A stretch of 64,000 bases of DNA from Ziziphus jujuba (Eukaryota > Streptophyta > Magnoliopsida > Rosales > Rhamnaceae). The notes beneath the pieces were generated by a model. It made no database searches and was not told where the DNA came from. It saw nothing but the letters and a program-made list of their open reading frames with translations. Position 1 is the first letter of the stretch. The number at the start of each line of letters is the position of its first letter. Position numbers and translations under genes: made by a program. The stretch lies in the NCBI RefSeq assembly GCF_031755915.1, contig NC_083382.1, forward strand, positions 13,731,001 to 13,795,000, written 5' to 3'. Below are positions 1 to 13,141 of this stretch, piece by piece.

Positions 1-2
1 CG

Positions 3-2796
3 GTTTTCAATACCATATACGATGTGAGTTGGGGCATCTTAAAGAGTAGTTTACTTGAAGATGATAAAACACCAATAAGATCTGGAAATGATGGACTTGA
101 GTTTCAGCCAACTGCAACAACAAGCATGTGGTTTTCTCTTGATCAAATCAAGTTAATCAAGACCAAGCTTGGAGTGGTACGTTTCCATTTTTCAGTATAC
201 CTTGTTACTTTATTTCACATATTATCAATATTAATATTGAATATTAGAATTTTTTTTCTATTCTTTAAAAAAAAAAAAAGAAAAAGAAAAAAAAAAAAAA
301 AACAAACAACAGCTTTGTCTATGCACTACCCTGCAAGGATTATTCTGTATGCCATAAAAAGAAATTGAAAAGTAATTTATTCCTTAAATAATCCATGTAT
401 TAAGTTTACAGCTGGTATATAATTTCCATAATTTTTTTGAGGGCCATGTTCCATAAATTATATACCAACAATTTATTGCTATATTATGATTTTTTGTTTT
501 TATATAATCAAATTAAAGTTTTTTGATATAGATACTTTTTGTGTCTGTCGTTCTTGCCTCATAAGTTGAGAAGTGCAAGCTTAGCTAACTGATCTTCATT
601 TAATACCTTTTAATCAGTTAGGTCCAACCAACAGACGTGATTGTATCCTTGATTTTCACTGAGAATCAGTAACTTTTTGTTTTTTTTTTTCTCTTTTTGG
701 TAAGGACTTAGTAACTTTATAATTTAGGCCATCTATTCTACTCAATTTGAGTTGTGCACTGAAAATAGGTTGGATGGATATAAATATAGGGGAATATGTT
801 GTCAATAAAGACAATAAAGACATGATGTTGAGATAATACTACTCATAAATATTTAAATTTGACTTAATGTCATATCAGTATTAGTTGAGATATGACTTTT
901 TAAATAATAAATTTTCAAAGACTTTGGCTTTTATTTAGGCCACGTAGCACATTTAATCACTTCTAACACTTTACCCAGTTATGAATTCGCATGTTTATGC
1001 ACTTCATAGTAGCCTATCTATATATGTACTGTCCTTTTAGGGAGAACTAGGCTACTATTTTTCGGATAAAGTTCTAAAGTTGAATTTCTCCAACTAAATA
1101 TATGTAGTAATTCTTTCATTTAGAATTCGTAAACAAAATTTTATCCGGAGCAATATATATATTTTTAAAGATATGTAGATATTTTTATTTTAATGTCCTC
1201 AAAAAAAAAATTTTCAAGATTTTCATGTAGGAGAAAAATTATATGACCCTCTATTTAGACCATTAAAACATTATATTTAGAACAAAATAATCATATTTAT
1301 GTAAAAAATAATAATAAAAAAAACTTAGTTTTGGTCACCATATAAAAGAATTTATTTAAATTTGACATTGAACAGACAATAAACGATGTGATTGCGGGGA
1401 TAACATTCTTCGGTGCTCGACTCTACATGCAAGAGAATAATATTAGTCAAGAATTGAACACAAAAAACTCAAACTCCACAGCTTTGGTGTTACTCAGTAC
1501 AAGAATGCTTGTTGATTACAAGTCTGTTAAGGAGATGACCAAAGTTGAAGCAGAAATGCCATGGGGAAATCGATTTTCCTTCTTGCACGTACCAATACCA
1601 CACTTTAGCGAATGTTCCGATCCGCTCGACTTTGTATTTTATTCGCAGAAAATCATCGAAAGGAAGCGAAGATCATTCGCTGTTCTTGTCACCAGCAGAT
1701 TATTGGAGATTATGCACAAACTTAAAGGCTATGAAGTAAGTTTCGAGCTCATAATTTCTAATACATGCATTAATTGTCTCCTAGTTAGAGAAGTATTATA
1801 TATATATATATATATATATATACAATAAGACTTCAAAGAGGATGTTATTAGCTTTTTAAATTGAGGAGAAGTTCTTGAATTTGATAAGTGGTAATATGAC
1901 ATATTAAATTTTAAAATTTTAAATTATTAAATTCGCTTATTCTCAATTTTTAAGTTAATGATATTCTTGTTGGAATCTTATTTCATATATATATATATAT
2001 ATATATTTGGCCTTTGTACATAATGATATCTCAATGTTAATAATATACGAATGTACATCCCACTGCATATGATTAGATGTACATTTAAAGTTAAGCAACT
2101 CCTATCATATCCATTTGTTATTAAAGTCAGGATATTTGTTATTAAAATTAGGATATTCTAATTTGATAATTATATACATATACAAAATTGCTATTGTAAG
2201 GGATGTGGTGGATGACAACAATTTATAGCTGTCAAATCTTACAAATCGAACAAATTTAATAATTGTGAATGGCTATTGGTTATTGTGTGGTATTCTATTT
2301 CACTTACAATAATAGTTATAAATATATTCATTATTGATACTTGATTATATGTAAATTCATGGAATATAGTTTGCATTACATGTAATCAGAAAACATAAGC
2401 TGTTTTAACATCTTCTAATAAACTAAAATTATATATTATCCGGAAGAGTTGAAATGGTTTAAGCTTTTGGTATTGGTATTAATGCAGGCAGTAGCTCGAT
2501 ACATCCACAGTACATTGAGCAATGCGAGCATGACAATCTCGAATATAATTGGCCCTGTGGAACAAATGGCTTTGGCTAATCATCCAGTTAAAGGATTATA
2601 TTATACGGTCGCTGGTTCACCTCAGGTAAATAAATAACATTATATTTTATTCAAATAACTTCATCAATATATATATATATATATATAGATGAGGTGATTG
2701 AGTCCTAAGCTCTAAGCTCAAATTAGCAAGTGCCATGCTTCTTTATCTACCAAGTCCAGGTTCTAGTTTGAGGCAAGTCAGCACTGCTGTTAATTA

Positions 2797-2833
<37 letters not shown>

Positions 2834-3372
2834 GAATTAATATTATAATAAATCTTAGGGGAAAAAAAAAAAAAATAGAGGGACATTAATTATATGAAAT
2901 AATGCAGATAAAACTAACTTCTAGGTACTTTGCACAATAAAGGCTCAAAGTTTGAGACTTAAAATTTTTTCCCTTATGGCCCATCTACTTCTGCCCACAA
3001 ATTATTTTACTTATGTATTTTTTTTTTAAATTTATTATTATGTTTATTTAACATATAAAAAAAAATAAAATAACAACCTTTTGGGTTATTTATTAAAAAT
3101 TTATAATTCACCTATAAGTGTTCCTTTGAATTGAGTTTTATATATTTTTATTTTCACAAAAACTTGTTTGGAGAAAATATTTATATTAATTTTTGAGATG
3201 AGGTCATTGAGTTCTAAGCCCAAGGTTTAAACCCATATGATCGGTAACAGGCCTTGGATGACATCCAACCCAAACATTTGTTGGCAGCCCAGAGTTTTGG
3301 GATTTGGACAGTGCGCCAAACCCAAATTTACAATCATAAAAGAAAACAAAAATTAATTCAATTAATAATTGG

Positions 3373-3409
<37 letters not shown>

Positions 3410-4270
3410 TGAAAACTAGCGAACATCTAGTATAGCAGATTTTGATGATAATACAAATTCCTAAGAAAAACATTTTACCATTGTTTTATTTTGGTTTTGA
3501 TGAAACATTTCACCAAATTATAGAACATATATGTTGACTATAATATAAAAAGTGGATTCCATATTTATCAGTCATAAGAGTTATAATTATGAGCTGGTAT
3601 TGGTAGAAATGACGTGGCTTCTTTTATGGCTTTTTCTCTCTTCTTTAAGAAAAATGATATTTGATCATTCTCATCGGCCACAAATTATTATTATTATTAT
3701 TTGAAATTGCATGTGCGAATTCAAATTTAATATTGTTGTTGAGAAAAAAATCACTAGATTATCCTATTGGAGCAACCCATGAAAATAGGAACAACCATGA
3801 AAATTTAATTGATTGTGAGTCGTATAACGGACAATTGACATGATCGTTATACTTACTTAAATTTTCCATCTGTTTATTGTCGTGTTGATCGTTTATTGAT
3901 ATGCCAATTGCCCATTATAACAATAACGATATAAGATAATAAATATCAACGCTCTCTTTTGGATCTCCCTCTCTATTTGGCTGGTACATACTTTTTATAC
4001 ATTTTTTATGCCTTATTTTGTTTGGTACATATCATAAAGACATTAGTGTATGATTATATGGATTTACACAGCTTGAAGCTGATTTGATATGCTTTTTGTT
4101 CGCAGGGCCTTGATATATCGGTTATAAGTTATATGGGAAAACTGAGAGTTACTTTTGGTGTTAAAAAAGGGCACATAGATTGTCACAAATTCAAGTCATG
4201 TATGGAAAATGCCTTCCACATCATTTTCAAATCTTCTCAGAAAAATCCTACAAAAGACAAATTTAATTAA
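3..4270 (+). CDS. WSD1-like: WSD1-like wax ester synthase/diacylglycerol acyltransferase, C-terminal half (5' end outside window)
   Basis: Four exons can be joined in phase 0: 3-176, 1376-1735, 2488-2625 and 4106-4270 (stop TAA 4268-4270), giving 278 residues. Every junction has GT-AG borders (donors gtacgt, gtaagt, gtaaat; acceptors acag, gcag, gcag). Exon 2 opens with TINDVIAG, the position of the family's conserved NDVVLA-like motif. Exons 2-4 match the C-terminal WS/DGAT domain (DUF1298), with features such as MPWGNRFSFLHVPIP and MTISNIIGPVEQ. Family members of about 480 residues esterify fatty alcohols or diacylglycerol with acyl-CoA, usually at the ER, for cuticular wax or storage lipid. 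The catalytic HHxxxDG motif would lie upstream and cannot be checked. No internal stop or frameshift is seen, so the gene may be functional. Product specificity (wax ester or triacylglycerol) is not decidable from this part. Confidence 0.87.
177..4105 (+). other. introns of the WSD-like gene
   Basis: Three introns (177-1375, 1736-2487, 2626-4105) are strongly AT-rich. They carry poly-A/poly-T runs (268-300, 677-691) and (AT)n tracts at about 1796-1821, 1986-2007, 2668-2688, 2801-2831 and 3374-3403. A short motif reading gatgaggt-attgagt-ctaagc occurs twice (about 2689 and 3198), suggesting an old dispersed repeat. No open coding segment is seen in them. Confidence 0.7.
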
Positions 4271-4316
4271 GAAAGGAAAACTATCATATATATATATATA
4301 TATACATACACATATA

Positions 4317-4538
4317 CAGTTTTACTATAAAGAAGATCAAGTTCATTTAAAAGATAATAATCTAAAACCGAACATTATTTTGAAAAGGTTAATTTTGCTC
4401 TAAAGTGGACACTCTATCATGCAATAGCCTACATAGTGGATATGTCTATTCTGGAGCAAAATTAACCCTTCTAAAATAATGTCTGACGTCATATACTTAT
4501 CTTATATAGTGAATTTGATCTTATTTATAACAAAACTG
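4317..4538. mobile_element. MITE with long terminal inverted repeats, TA target duplication
   Basis: The left end CAGTTTTACTATAAAGAAG and the inverted right end (reading CAGTTTTGTTATAAATAAG on the other strand) are imperfect inverted repeats. A second inner arm pair (about 4369-4402 and 4452-4487) lets the whole 222 bp fold into a hairpin. It is flanked by TA (4315-4316 and 4539-4540), as in Tc1/mariner-type MITEs. It lies within 50 bp of the WSD-like stop codon and may be part of that gene's 3' UTR. Superfamily assignment is inferred from TSD and hairpin form only. Confidence 0.6.
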
Positions 4539-4540
4539 TA

Positions 4541-6461
4541 AATATATATATATATATATATATCATTTTTTCATTCGGAACTGTCATGCAACATGTTGTT
4601 AGATTTTGTCCTAGACAATCCTGAATGGGCATATTTCTCCCGAATGAAAAAAATAGCAATAATAATAATATATATACATATTTTCTGTTATGCAAACATT
4701 TGTATGCTTTTATTTTATGGATACATATTAAATAACATATTATCTGATATCTTTTTTTAAATAAGATATTGCTTGGTGTATATTCGAAAATAAAAAATTT
4801 ACAGACAGCCGCATTATATATCCTTCAGTTCTTATAATCTACTACCTTAACATACATGGTTTTAGATTATATGAAAGTTATTTTGTTTTATATATTAAGC
4901 TTATTTTGTTTTATATATTTTTCTTTTACATGTTATGTTGTTTTTAGGAACTGTGGTCATAGAAGGAAAAGTATAATAATAATAATAAGAAGAAGAAGAA
5001 GATGGAACGGAAAACCAAACCTCAAATATGCCACAATATTATTAAAAATTAAATAAAAGGTTTCATACAAATGAAAATTAACTATAAAACATAGCAATCA
5101 AGTACAATAAGAACTAAAAAGACAACCTGACATTTGGACCTCCTTAAAAACTTCATGATAAAAAATTCCAATGGGGAGAAAAACCAATGAAGGAAAAAGA
5201 ATAACAGAAAAATAAACAAAAAGATCAATCTCCCCATGTTCAGCACATGCGCACTAAGAGAGGCTTAAGGAAAATTAGGATGCTAGGACGATTAGAATTT
5301 ATACTTCTAATTATCCTTCATTATTTTCTATATCTTGAGATATAATTGTTTTGCTCCAGATTTGGGGTGTAATCCCAGGTTAAAGGTCCAGCATTGTTAT
5401 AGATTACATCCTTATATGTTATATTATTGGATTTAGAACTTCAAAATATAAGTATAACTTGACTAATCCTTTTGGGAGAAACCCAATAGCCAATCAAATG
5501 AGTGATAAATAAATAAATACAGTATGATCAACAACATTATTAATATATTTTTATGAAAATTTTGAATTTTGGTAAATAAAATTACCTAATTCGGATTGTA
5601 AGATTTTAGCTACCTTTAAAAATACTATTAATATTTTAGCAACTGGAACTAATTTTAATATATATCTATATATATATAAACTAGGTTTAAATTATGTTGT
5701 TAATATTAGAACTAATGTTAAAATTTTCTTTTTCAACCATTACGTCACATTAAAAGCTGAGATTGAAAAATATATATTAATCACCAAATTCTCATAAAGT
5801 TTTTTTTTTTAAATAAAATTTTAATATATCATTAAATTTATATGTTACTATTTTTAAATTTTAAATCTTAATCTTTAATATGATCTAAGAGCTAATAAAT
5901 CGTCTTGATATGAAATGAATTGTATATATATATTTTTGGTTATATTTTAATGTGCTTTTTTCTTTATAGGTAATCGACTTGGAATTTTATTTTAAATAGT
6001 TTTATTTATTAATTTTATTTTCAATTCTACGTCGTAAAAGAAAAATTACACTAATCAATAAATACTTCTTATTAATAATGATATGATACAATTTTTAACC
6101 ATTAAAATTAATTTTGTTGACATATCAAAATTTGACAAGCTGAAATTGAGATTTTCTAACTCCTTGAAATGGAGAAGATTCTTGCTTGGAGTGGAAGTGC
6201 ACCCTTCAAGATCGCCCAAGAAAAAACTAGCTGGAGTGCACGTAAGGTAAATCTTCCTTTATCAAGAAAACATGATGGTTTCAACATTAGATCTTCTTTT
6301 ATTAATCATTAAATCACAGTAAATGTTGGGATTTAAAATTTAAAAAATAGTCAAATATGTGTTTAGTGACATAGTATAATCCTATTTAGAGAAAATGAAT
6401 CCTATTGAGACCCAGTGATTAATAAATGTAATTTTAAATCTCATCCATTAATATGATCCAA
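4541..6461. other. AT-rich intergenic spacer
   Basis: No gene is recognised. The stretch holds (AT)n and (ATA)n tracts, AAG repeats near 4985-5001, and at about 5690-5905 a copy of an AT-rich dispersed repeat also seen near 13320-13440, 27000-27170 and 27290-27450. A short open stretch near 6169-6247 ends in a possible splice donor, but no partner exon was found. Confidence 0.5.
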
Positions 6462-7006
6462 GGTAAAGCTGTAAATAGGCTCAAGTAGCTCGTGATTAAC
6501 TCGAGCATGACTCAATTTTAGCTCATTTGAATTTGACTCGTGAAGAAAACTAGTTAAGTTTAAGCAATAAATTAAGCTTGTGAGTAGCTTTTGAGTAGTT
6601 TGAATATATTATTTATATGTATCTATAGTTTGAATTTATTAATTATATGTATCTATATAAAAATTATATTATGAATTTAAGGACATTGAATATTTATAAT
6701 GCAAAAACAATGTTTTTTATATTTTAAATTGATAAATTTTTTAAAAATAAATTAATTTTATAATAAAATCAATAGAATAAGTTAAATTTATTAATAATTA
6801 ATGTTAAAATTTTTATTTTAAGAAAACAAATATTTAAGTTTTTAAGTTTAATGTTGTAATGAGTTGAGCTGGGCTTTTTCAAGAATGAGCCAAGCCGAGC
6901 TTAAGCAAGTTATTTCAAAATTTTATGAGCATGATCTGAGTTTGAGAACTCATAAAATATTACGAGCCAAACTTGATAATTCTAATACTCGGCTCATTTA
7001 CACCCC
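6462..7006 (+). mobile_element. hAT-type MITE, copy 1
   Basis: The ends are inverted: the left end contains GTAAATAGGCTCAAGTAGCTC and the right end reads GGGTGTAAATGAGCCGAG on the other strand. The 8-bp flanks tgatccaa (6454-6461) and taatccaa (7007-7014) differ by one base, as in hAT elements. The 545-bp interior is AT-rich and non-coding. A second copy lies at 28587-29186 with the same end structure. Confidence 0.75.
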
Positions 7007-8995
7007 TAATCCAAAGGTTGACAAAAGAAATCTTGATGTTATTATTTTTAAGGACCTGATTTGAATATGAGTATACATATATGTATATATATAATTTTGA
7101 TTAGTTGGAACATAATTTCTAGCTTATATGGAATATCTAAGACATGACAAGTATTAAAGTTGTTACTTACCTAATTAAAATTTTAATATTAAATTTTTCA
7201 TTGAACTCGCATCTGCCCACTTGACATGTTAATATTCTTACTGTAACAACCTATACCAACATACCCCTATTATACAAGTTTAATCGGGTTTGACCAAATA
7301 GATCTCATGTAGGTTTTAGGTAAATGTTTAGTTTGACTGATGTATAATTGTGTAGAGCTCATTGATATGAATTCATAAACTGATAACATACCAAATTTTG
7401 AGTTACGAATAAAAAATTATGGTTTTAGAAAATTTTAAACATCAATATTATATCGGTATCAAAATCAATCTCGAATTTTTATCTGTTAGTAACCCAAGAC
7501 CTTATATAAGTGTTGGGAAGTGTGTCTAATAATGAAAAAAAATTAAAATACCTATTTTATCCCCCAAACTCGAGAAACCTTTCTCTAGACCTGAGAATTG
7601 AAGTGGGTCGACCAATCCCACTTACATGTCAAATCAGGTCGAACCGATTTTTAGCGGATTCTAGCCATTATTGATGACATGTGTTGTGACCAAAACCTCC
7701 AAATCTCCGACCAATTCATAGCCAAATGCGCCCTAATCAAGTAGACAAAGCTGGAGGTAGTGGTCCGATCTGATTGCCAAAGTTTGTGGGTTTTTTGGCC
7801 ATTCCAGACCGACCCATACACCTTTCCCCCTTTTCAGACCCTCTGAATTCATTCCCCTACTTCATTTGCCAAGATTTTTCACAGTTTGAGAGATCTATCA
7901 ATGACAAATTTGGTTGAGTTTTTTGAATAATTTTTGGTCATTAATATACTTTTGAACTGATATGAGCATACCAATGTATTCCTTATCTCTTGGGCTTTCC
8001 GTTGATATAAAATTTATATATTTTGGACGTCATTTGATAAATTTTTTTCATTTTTGGATCAATTAGTTAAATATCAAGTAAAAATTGGAATGTGTTTAGA
8101 CAAATTGGATAAAATTAAAGTTGGATTAGTATAATTAAATATTAATAAAACCAATCAGAATGTTCAATTTCATAAAATTGGCCTTTGAGTGGAAAATTTC
8201 AATTTTGAATACCAAATCTTAACACTTTGCAGTATAATTGAATCGCTCGGCATCTAATTTAAGTAATTTTATAATTGTGTAAATTACTTTAAAACATTTG
8301 GTAAATTCTCTCGTTTAGTTGTAGGAGCCCGAGGAATATTTTATTATATTTAAGCACCCTTATTGAGCTTGGAGTTGACCTTACAGAACAGCTTAGAGTG
8401 AGCATCAGCGATACTTGTAAGTGGTTATATTTTTAAATAACTTTAAGCATGCTAGTACAATATATATGGTTTGGATTACATATATATATATATGGGTTGA
8501 TATAAATGTTTATTTTAGTCATATATGAATATTGGTTTTCAAATATATGTGTTATAATTTCATGTGACTTTTGATAAGATTTTAAATGAATTTAAATTCC
8601 AATGAGTTTATAGTGAACTTGTGAATATTGGTATTTAAATATTTTGACAACTAAATTGATGGTTTAGTCAGTTTGGAAAATATTGATTTTTGAGAAAGTC
8701 GATTAAAAATTGTATATTTTTTAAATATATTTGAGTATTTTATATTTGTCAAGTGCTTAATTATAGTGATATATATTTTACTGTTAATATTTATATTTCG
8801 GCATATAATGATGATTTGGAACTTTTCAGTGGGATTTGAATATTAAATTATACTTTATAGTATAGTAATGTTTAAAAAGTGGAAAAATATGATTTTAAAA
8901 TGATTGTTTTATAAATATCGTATGATTATGTTTAATTGATATACCATATAATACTAGTATTTCGATTAAGTTTTATATTATAGCATGCAAATTTG

Positions 8996-9178
8996 CCACG
9001 ATATCTATAGTATACTAACAGTCGTGAGGTGGGTTGAACCTATAGATTCATTATTGCCACGATACTTTTGGTACAATAAAGGTTGTGAGGTGGATTCATT
9101 TTATAGATTTGTATTGTCACAATACTTTTAGAACGCTAAGGGTCATGAAGTGGGTTTGTCCCACAGGTTCCTTATCCT
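8996..9178 (+). repeat. three tandem copies of a 60-61 bp unit inside family A
   Basis: Units start at about 8996, 9057 and 9117, each opening g(c/t)cac(g/a)ata and containing a gtcgtgaggtggg-like core. Similarity between units is moderate. They are followed by a shorter related stretch with tccagtggtgttcagg. Confidence 0.6.
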
Positions 9179-9889
9179 TTACTATCCAGTGGTGTTCAGG
9201 ACATCGTGCACCACTTGACAATGCTAGATATATCATATAGTAAATTATTTATATTTTTATGTACATTGTTGATTTCTGATATTTATGATTTTACTGTACT
9301 TTCATAATTATTTTATGAGATTATATTTATATCATTTTATGCTCAATATTTATATCATGATTAATCCATGTTATAATATTTATAATGGATATTAATTTGC
9401 AAAATTTGAGCATTGATTTTATGATATTGATTTGGGATGTTGATTTGAGGTATAAGTTTAGATTTTGTGAAATGATTTTTAACCAGAAAATCTTTAAAAA
9501 GAGTGGAACGATAGGTCTTCAGAGTAAGATTTACAAAAATAAAATAATATTTTTTTGTTATGCCATGTTGTTCATTAAGATAGCTTTATCTTACGTTTTA
9601 TTTATTTTTAAATTTGTTCCCATAAGTCTACACAGTTAGTGGACAGTCTACATTGTGCATTATTTATTGTTCCATGTTTTCCATAACAGTAGCAATATTT
9701 ATCTTTTCCAGCTCATCTTTATTTTATTTTTTTTCTAAACTTATTCGTATTAGTTGTATTACTTAATTTTATAAATACTCTTGAAATGCTCTGACTTAAA
9801 TTATGGACATAGTAGTGACCTTATTATATATGTGTAATATTGACCTATACTATGATGGGATATAGATGTTGATTATAGTTGTGGACTTG

Positions 9890-12800
9890 TGTCAGGACCC
9901 GTCCATAATTCCTTCCCTGGAACCCTAGACAAGCCCTGATCCTAGGGAAACCCTACCGAACCCTCCAACGGAAAATCCGGCAGAGCCTCCCCTAAGGGAT
10001 TTACTTACCACAAATTACCTGCACTGAAAACACACTTCTATACTCATCCCCTTATTCCTCCCGCAAACTACAAATTGATTCCACAAATTTCAGCACTTCA
10101 AAAGAAACAACAGCAGCAACCCAGTGCATAAAAACAACTACACGTCCAATACAGTATACAGAGCATTATACAACAAATGTGGAATTTAAGCAATGACAGA
10201 TAAGGAAACAATACAAGACAGAGAGGAAAAAGGAAAGAAATACTTCTTGGACCTTCGGCAACGAATTGAGACGTTGGGCTCGCCCCGGACAATCAACGTC
10301 TCCAACCTCGACCTAGGGGAACGGAATTTAAGAGTGTGAGATGCTAATCATTTCAGTGAGTGACCCTAACTACTGAATACCTTTAATAATAATAATATAA
10401 AAATAAAGGAATTTAATTAATCAATACCGAATAATTAAATAAATAAATAAATAAATAAACATTTGAAGTAGTAATTTCTCTCAAAACCCTTACTCTTCAC
10501 TCCCTTGGAAATGTTCCCTTTTTTAAAACCTTTTCGCAAAACCCGATGTACGTACTCCCCGAAAACCAAGGGACCAAATAATTTAATAAACAACAAATAA
10601 ATAAATAAATAAATAAATACCCCAAATATAAATAAACTGCAATAAATTATAATAAATAATTTTAGAACACCTTTGGGGTTTAAAACATTATTTGCAATTT
10701 ACACCGACGCACCACACCATATACCGGTGATGCCCTCCGATACCCAGCGTCCCGAGCACCGACTGGCGGGGGGTTAAAGAGAGAAACCTGCAACGGTCAC
10801 TTCGGCGTCCCGACAGTACCGCTGCTAAAACCATCAACCCGGCCAAGGAGGGGGGCGGCTGTGCACAACAAACTTGCCTGCCCATGGTCCAATGGCAACT
10901 CACGGGTGAAGTAATAACCGTGCGCTAAACCACATAATAACCGCGCGCTACCACGTGTCCATACACCATACACCAGAACACCAATACTGTATGAATGCGT
11001 CTAAAAATAAACATTTATAACCAACCGTACCGTTTTCCAAAATTACCGTGGGAAATACATTAAATTCTCACACTTACCATCCCACATATTTTTATTTAAT
11101 AAACCGGTACGAAACATTGATAACACATAAACCACAATTTTCTCGAAGTACGAGATGCAACCATAAAAATACCGCGGGCGTAATTTATAAAATTTAAACA
11201 AATAATTTCGTAAAATATTTAACCCAATTATGCCTGGAAAATATTACTTAAAATCACGTACAATTAATACCGAAACATACTTTGCTCATGCATAATAAAT
11301 TAAACCACAATAAAACCATAATTAATCACACCACATGAGCATAATTTAAATACCAATTTAAATACCAAATAAACATAATTAATTGCCCAAAAATGATATA
11401 AAATCCAGACGCAATTAATTACTGAAAATACTTGCTCATGTGTAACAAATACCATTTAATCACAATAAAATAATAATCGGGAATTTCTAATGACCCCAAA
11501 ATTTTATTTAGCACCATTGGGTAAATATATATATAAAATAATATTTTTCCCGATTGTATTTAAAACACGCCACATGAGCACCAATTACAGATATCAAATT
11601 AATACCACATAAATACAATTAATTACCCCAAAAATATTTTTAAAGGTGGGTCACTCACCTGGAGCACGCAATTAACCCATGATCCACCATGGGATCAATT
11701 CCACGACTCACCGGTGCTCCTAGAACAAAATTCACAGACAGTCAAATAAATTAATATTTTAATCGGGTAAATAATACCCGGTACCCGGGGGTCAAAACAC
11801 AAACGTTAACCAAAAAAGGCGAATAATATACCGAATCGAAGCTCGAGCGACGAGGATTACCAATCCGGTCTCCATCGACCCCAATTCCGCCGGAGGTGGC
11901 CGGAATTTGGTCGGGAAGCTTCGGCCGGTTTTGATCTTGAGGGATCTTTCAAACGGTGGGGATTTTGGACAATCTAACCCCGGAAATGGACTCAGAGGGG
12001 TGAAAATGGTGGGATAGAGGTATGGGACAGGCTGGGTTGGTCGGAAACGGCGAGAATCGCCGGAAAAATTTCACCTCGCCGCCGCGACTTCGCCGGCCCT
12101 ATCTGGGCTCGTCCGGCGGCGGCTGGCCAGGAGATTTTGTGGCTGAGGTCGCAAGGTGGCGGGTTACACCGGTGGCCAGCGCGTGAGGACTATGGGTGGC
12201 CGGAAAAAGTGCAGCAAGGAGAGAGAGAGGGACGACCGGTGGGAGAAAAAAACTGTGCGTGTTTTGTGTTTTGGTGCTCGGGGAAGAAGAAGGAAAAAAA
12301 AGGAAAAAAGAAAAGAAAAAGAAAAAAAAGAAAGAGTTTTCCCACGTGGGGAAAAAAGAAAAAGAAAAGAAAAAGAAAAAGAAAAAGAAAATAAAATGAA
12401 ATAAAAATAATTAAATAATTAAATAATAATATTATTATTTAAAATAATAATAAAAATAATTTGATTTTAAACATGGTTGACATGTGGCATTTCACCATGC
12501 TGACACATGGTCACCTTCAGTAAGTCACACGTGGCACATCGTTACGCGTTTTAAAAATAATATTAAAATAATACGGTATTTGAAAAACTCTACAGGTCCA
12601 TAACTTTCAAACCACATGTCCAAATCGAACGTGCCGCTAGTCTACGGACTCGTATCGACGAGCACTTCACAACCATACATGAGTCAACGCTCAACCTTAC
12701 ATGAATAAAAAGTCAACTCCGGCACCCCTTGGACAGTTTGGACCTCAACTCGTTTTGCTCAAAACTTTCAAACCGTAGCTCCGTTTTCAACGTGCTACCA

Positions 12801-12962
12801 GTCTACGAACTAGTGCCAACGTGTACTTTGTAACGGTACCTCAGTCAACCTAGAATTCTAACGGGGTCAAAAATTCAACTTTTGACCCCTTTGGTCAACA
12901 GTCAACAGTCAACCTCGGTCAACGTGCAAAAATTCCGACATGGTTCGGAACGGGGTGTTACA
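9890..12962 (-). mobile_element. solo LTR 1 of a Ty3/gypsy-like family (3073 bp)
   Basis: On the minus strand it starts TGTAACACCCCG and ends CCTGACA, the TG...CA form of plant LTRs. It is flanked by a perfect 5-bp duplication acttg (9885-9889 and 12963-12967). No internal region or second LTR is present, so it arose by LTR-LTR recombination. A GC-rich block (11820-12260) stands out from the AT-rich surroundings. A GA/AAG-rich stretch (12280-12400) gives short lysine-rich open frames of no significance. Lengths near 3 kb suit the large LTRs of Tekay/Del-type gypsy elements, but that placement is inference. Confidence 0.9.
12840..12932 (-). promoter_or_regulatory. cluster of W-box (TTGAC) cores at the start of the LTR
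   Basis: About seven TTGAC/GTCAA cores occur within roughly 90 bp, in the first part of the LTR in its own orientation, where U3 promoter elements sit. The same cluster is at 24290-24365 in solo LTR 2. TTGAC is the binding core of WRKY factors. Activity is inferred from the motif only. Confidence 0.45.
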
Positions 12963-13141
12963 ACTTGTATGTTGTTGTGGCTTTATCTTTTTATATTGAG
13001 GTATTATTTGGTATTTGCATGTATTTTTTGTCCATGGCTGGGTGAGATTCCATTGGATTTTCTCTAAGAATTGTCTAAAGGGACTTCCCTACGCTCAACC
13101 AGTTGAAGGTCTTAGGAGAATTTCCGAGGTGAGTTCTATCT

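Larger units (their letters stand above)
7242..13141 (+). mobile_element. family A LTR-like repeat, copy 1, interrupted by a solo LTR
   Basis: The copy begins TGTAACAACCTATACC and ends near gagttctatct at 13141. Possible flanks cttac/cctac differ by one base. Without the inserted solo LTR and its duplication (9890-12967) it is about 2.8 kb. It shares blocks in the same order with 20782-26935, 37651-39756 and 58258-59880, such as gttacccatc...ggctttc-attgatatat and ttgttgtggctttat. The copy at 37651-39756 is followed by a primer binding site, so I call the family an LTR and this copy a solo LTR. Boundaries are approximate on the right. Confidence 0.6.

Noticed and set aside
24..368. A 114-codon frame at the left edge taken as a whole gene
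   Set aside because: Only the first part is coding; it leaves the WSD-like reading at a good splice donor (177) and runs into A-rich intron.
6169..6247. Possible exon (starts ATGGAGAAG, ends at a possible donor)
   Set aside because: Only 26 codons, no partner exon, and the surroundings are repeat-rich.
12137..12404. Three overlapping lysine-rich frames
   Set aside because: They are translations of a GA/AAG-rich low-complexity tract inside solo LTR 1.
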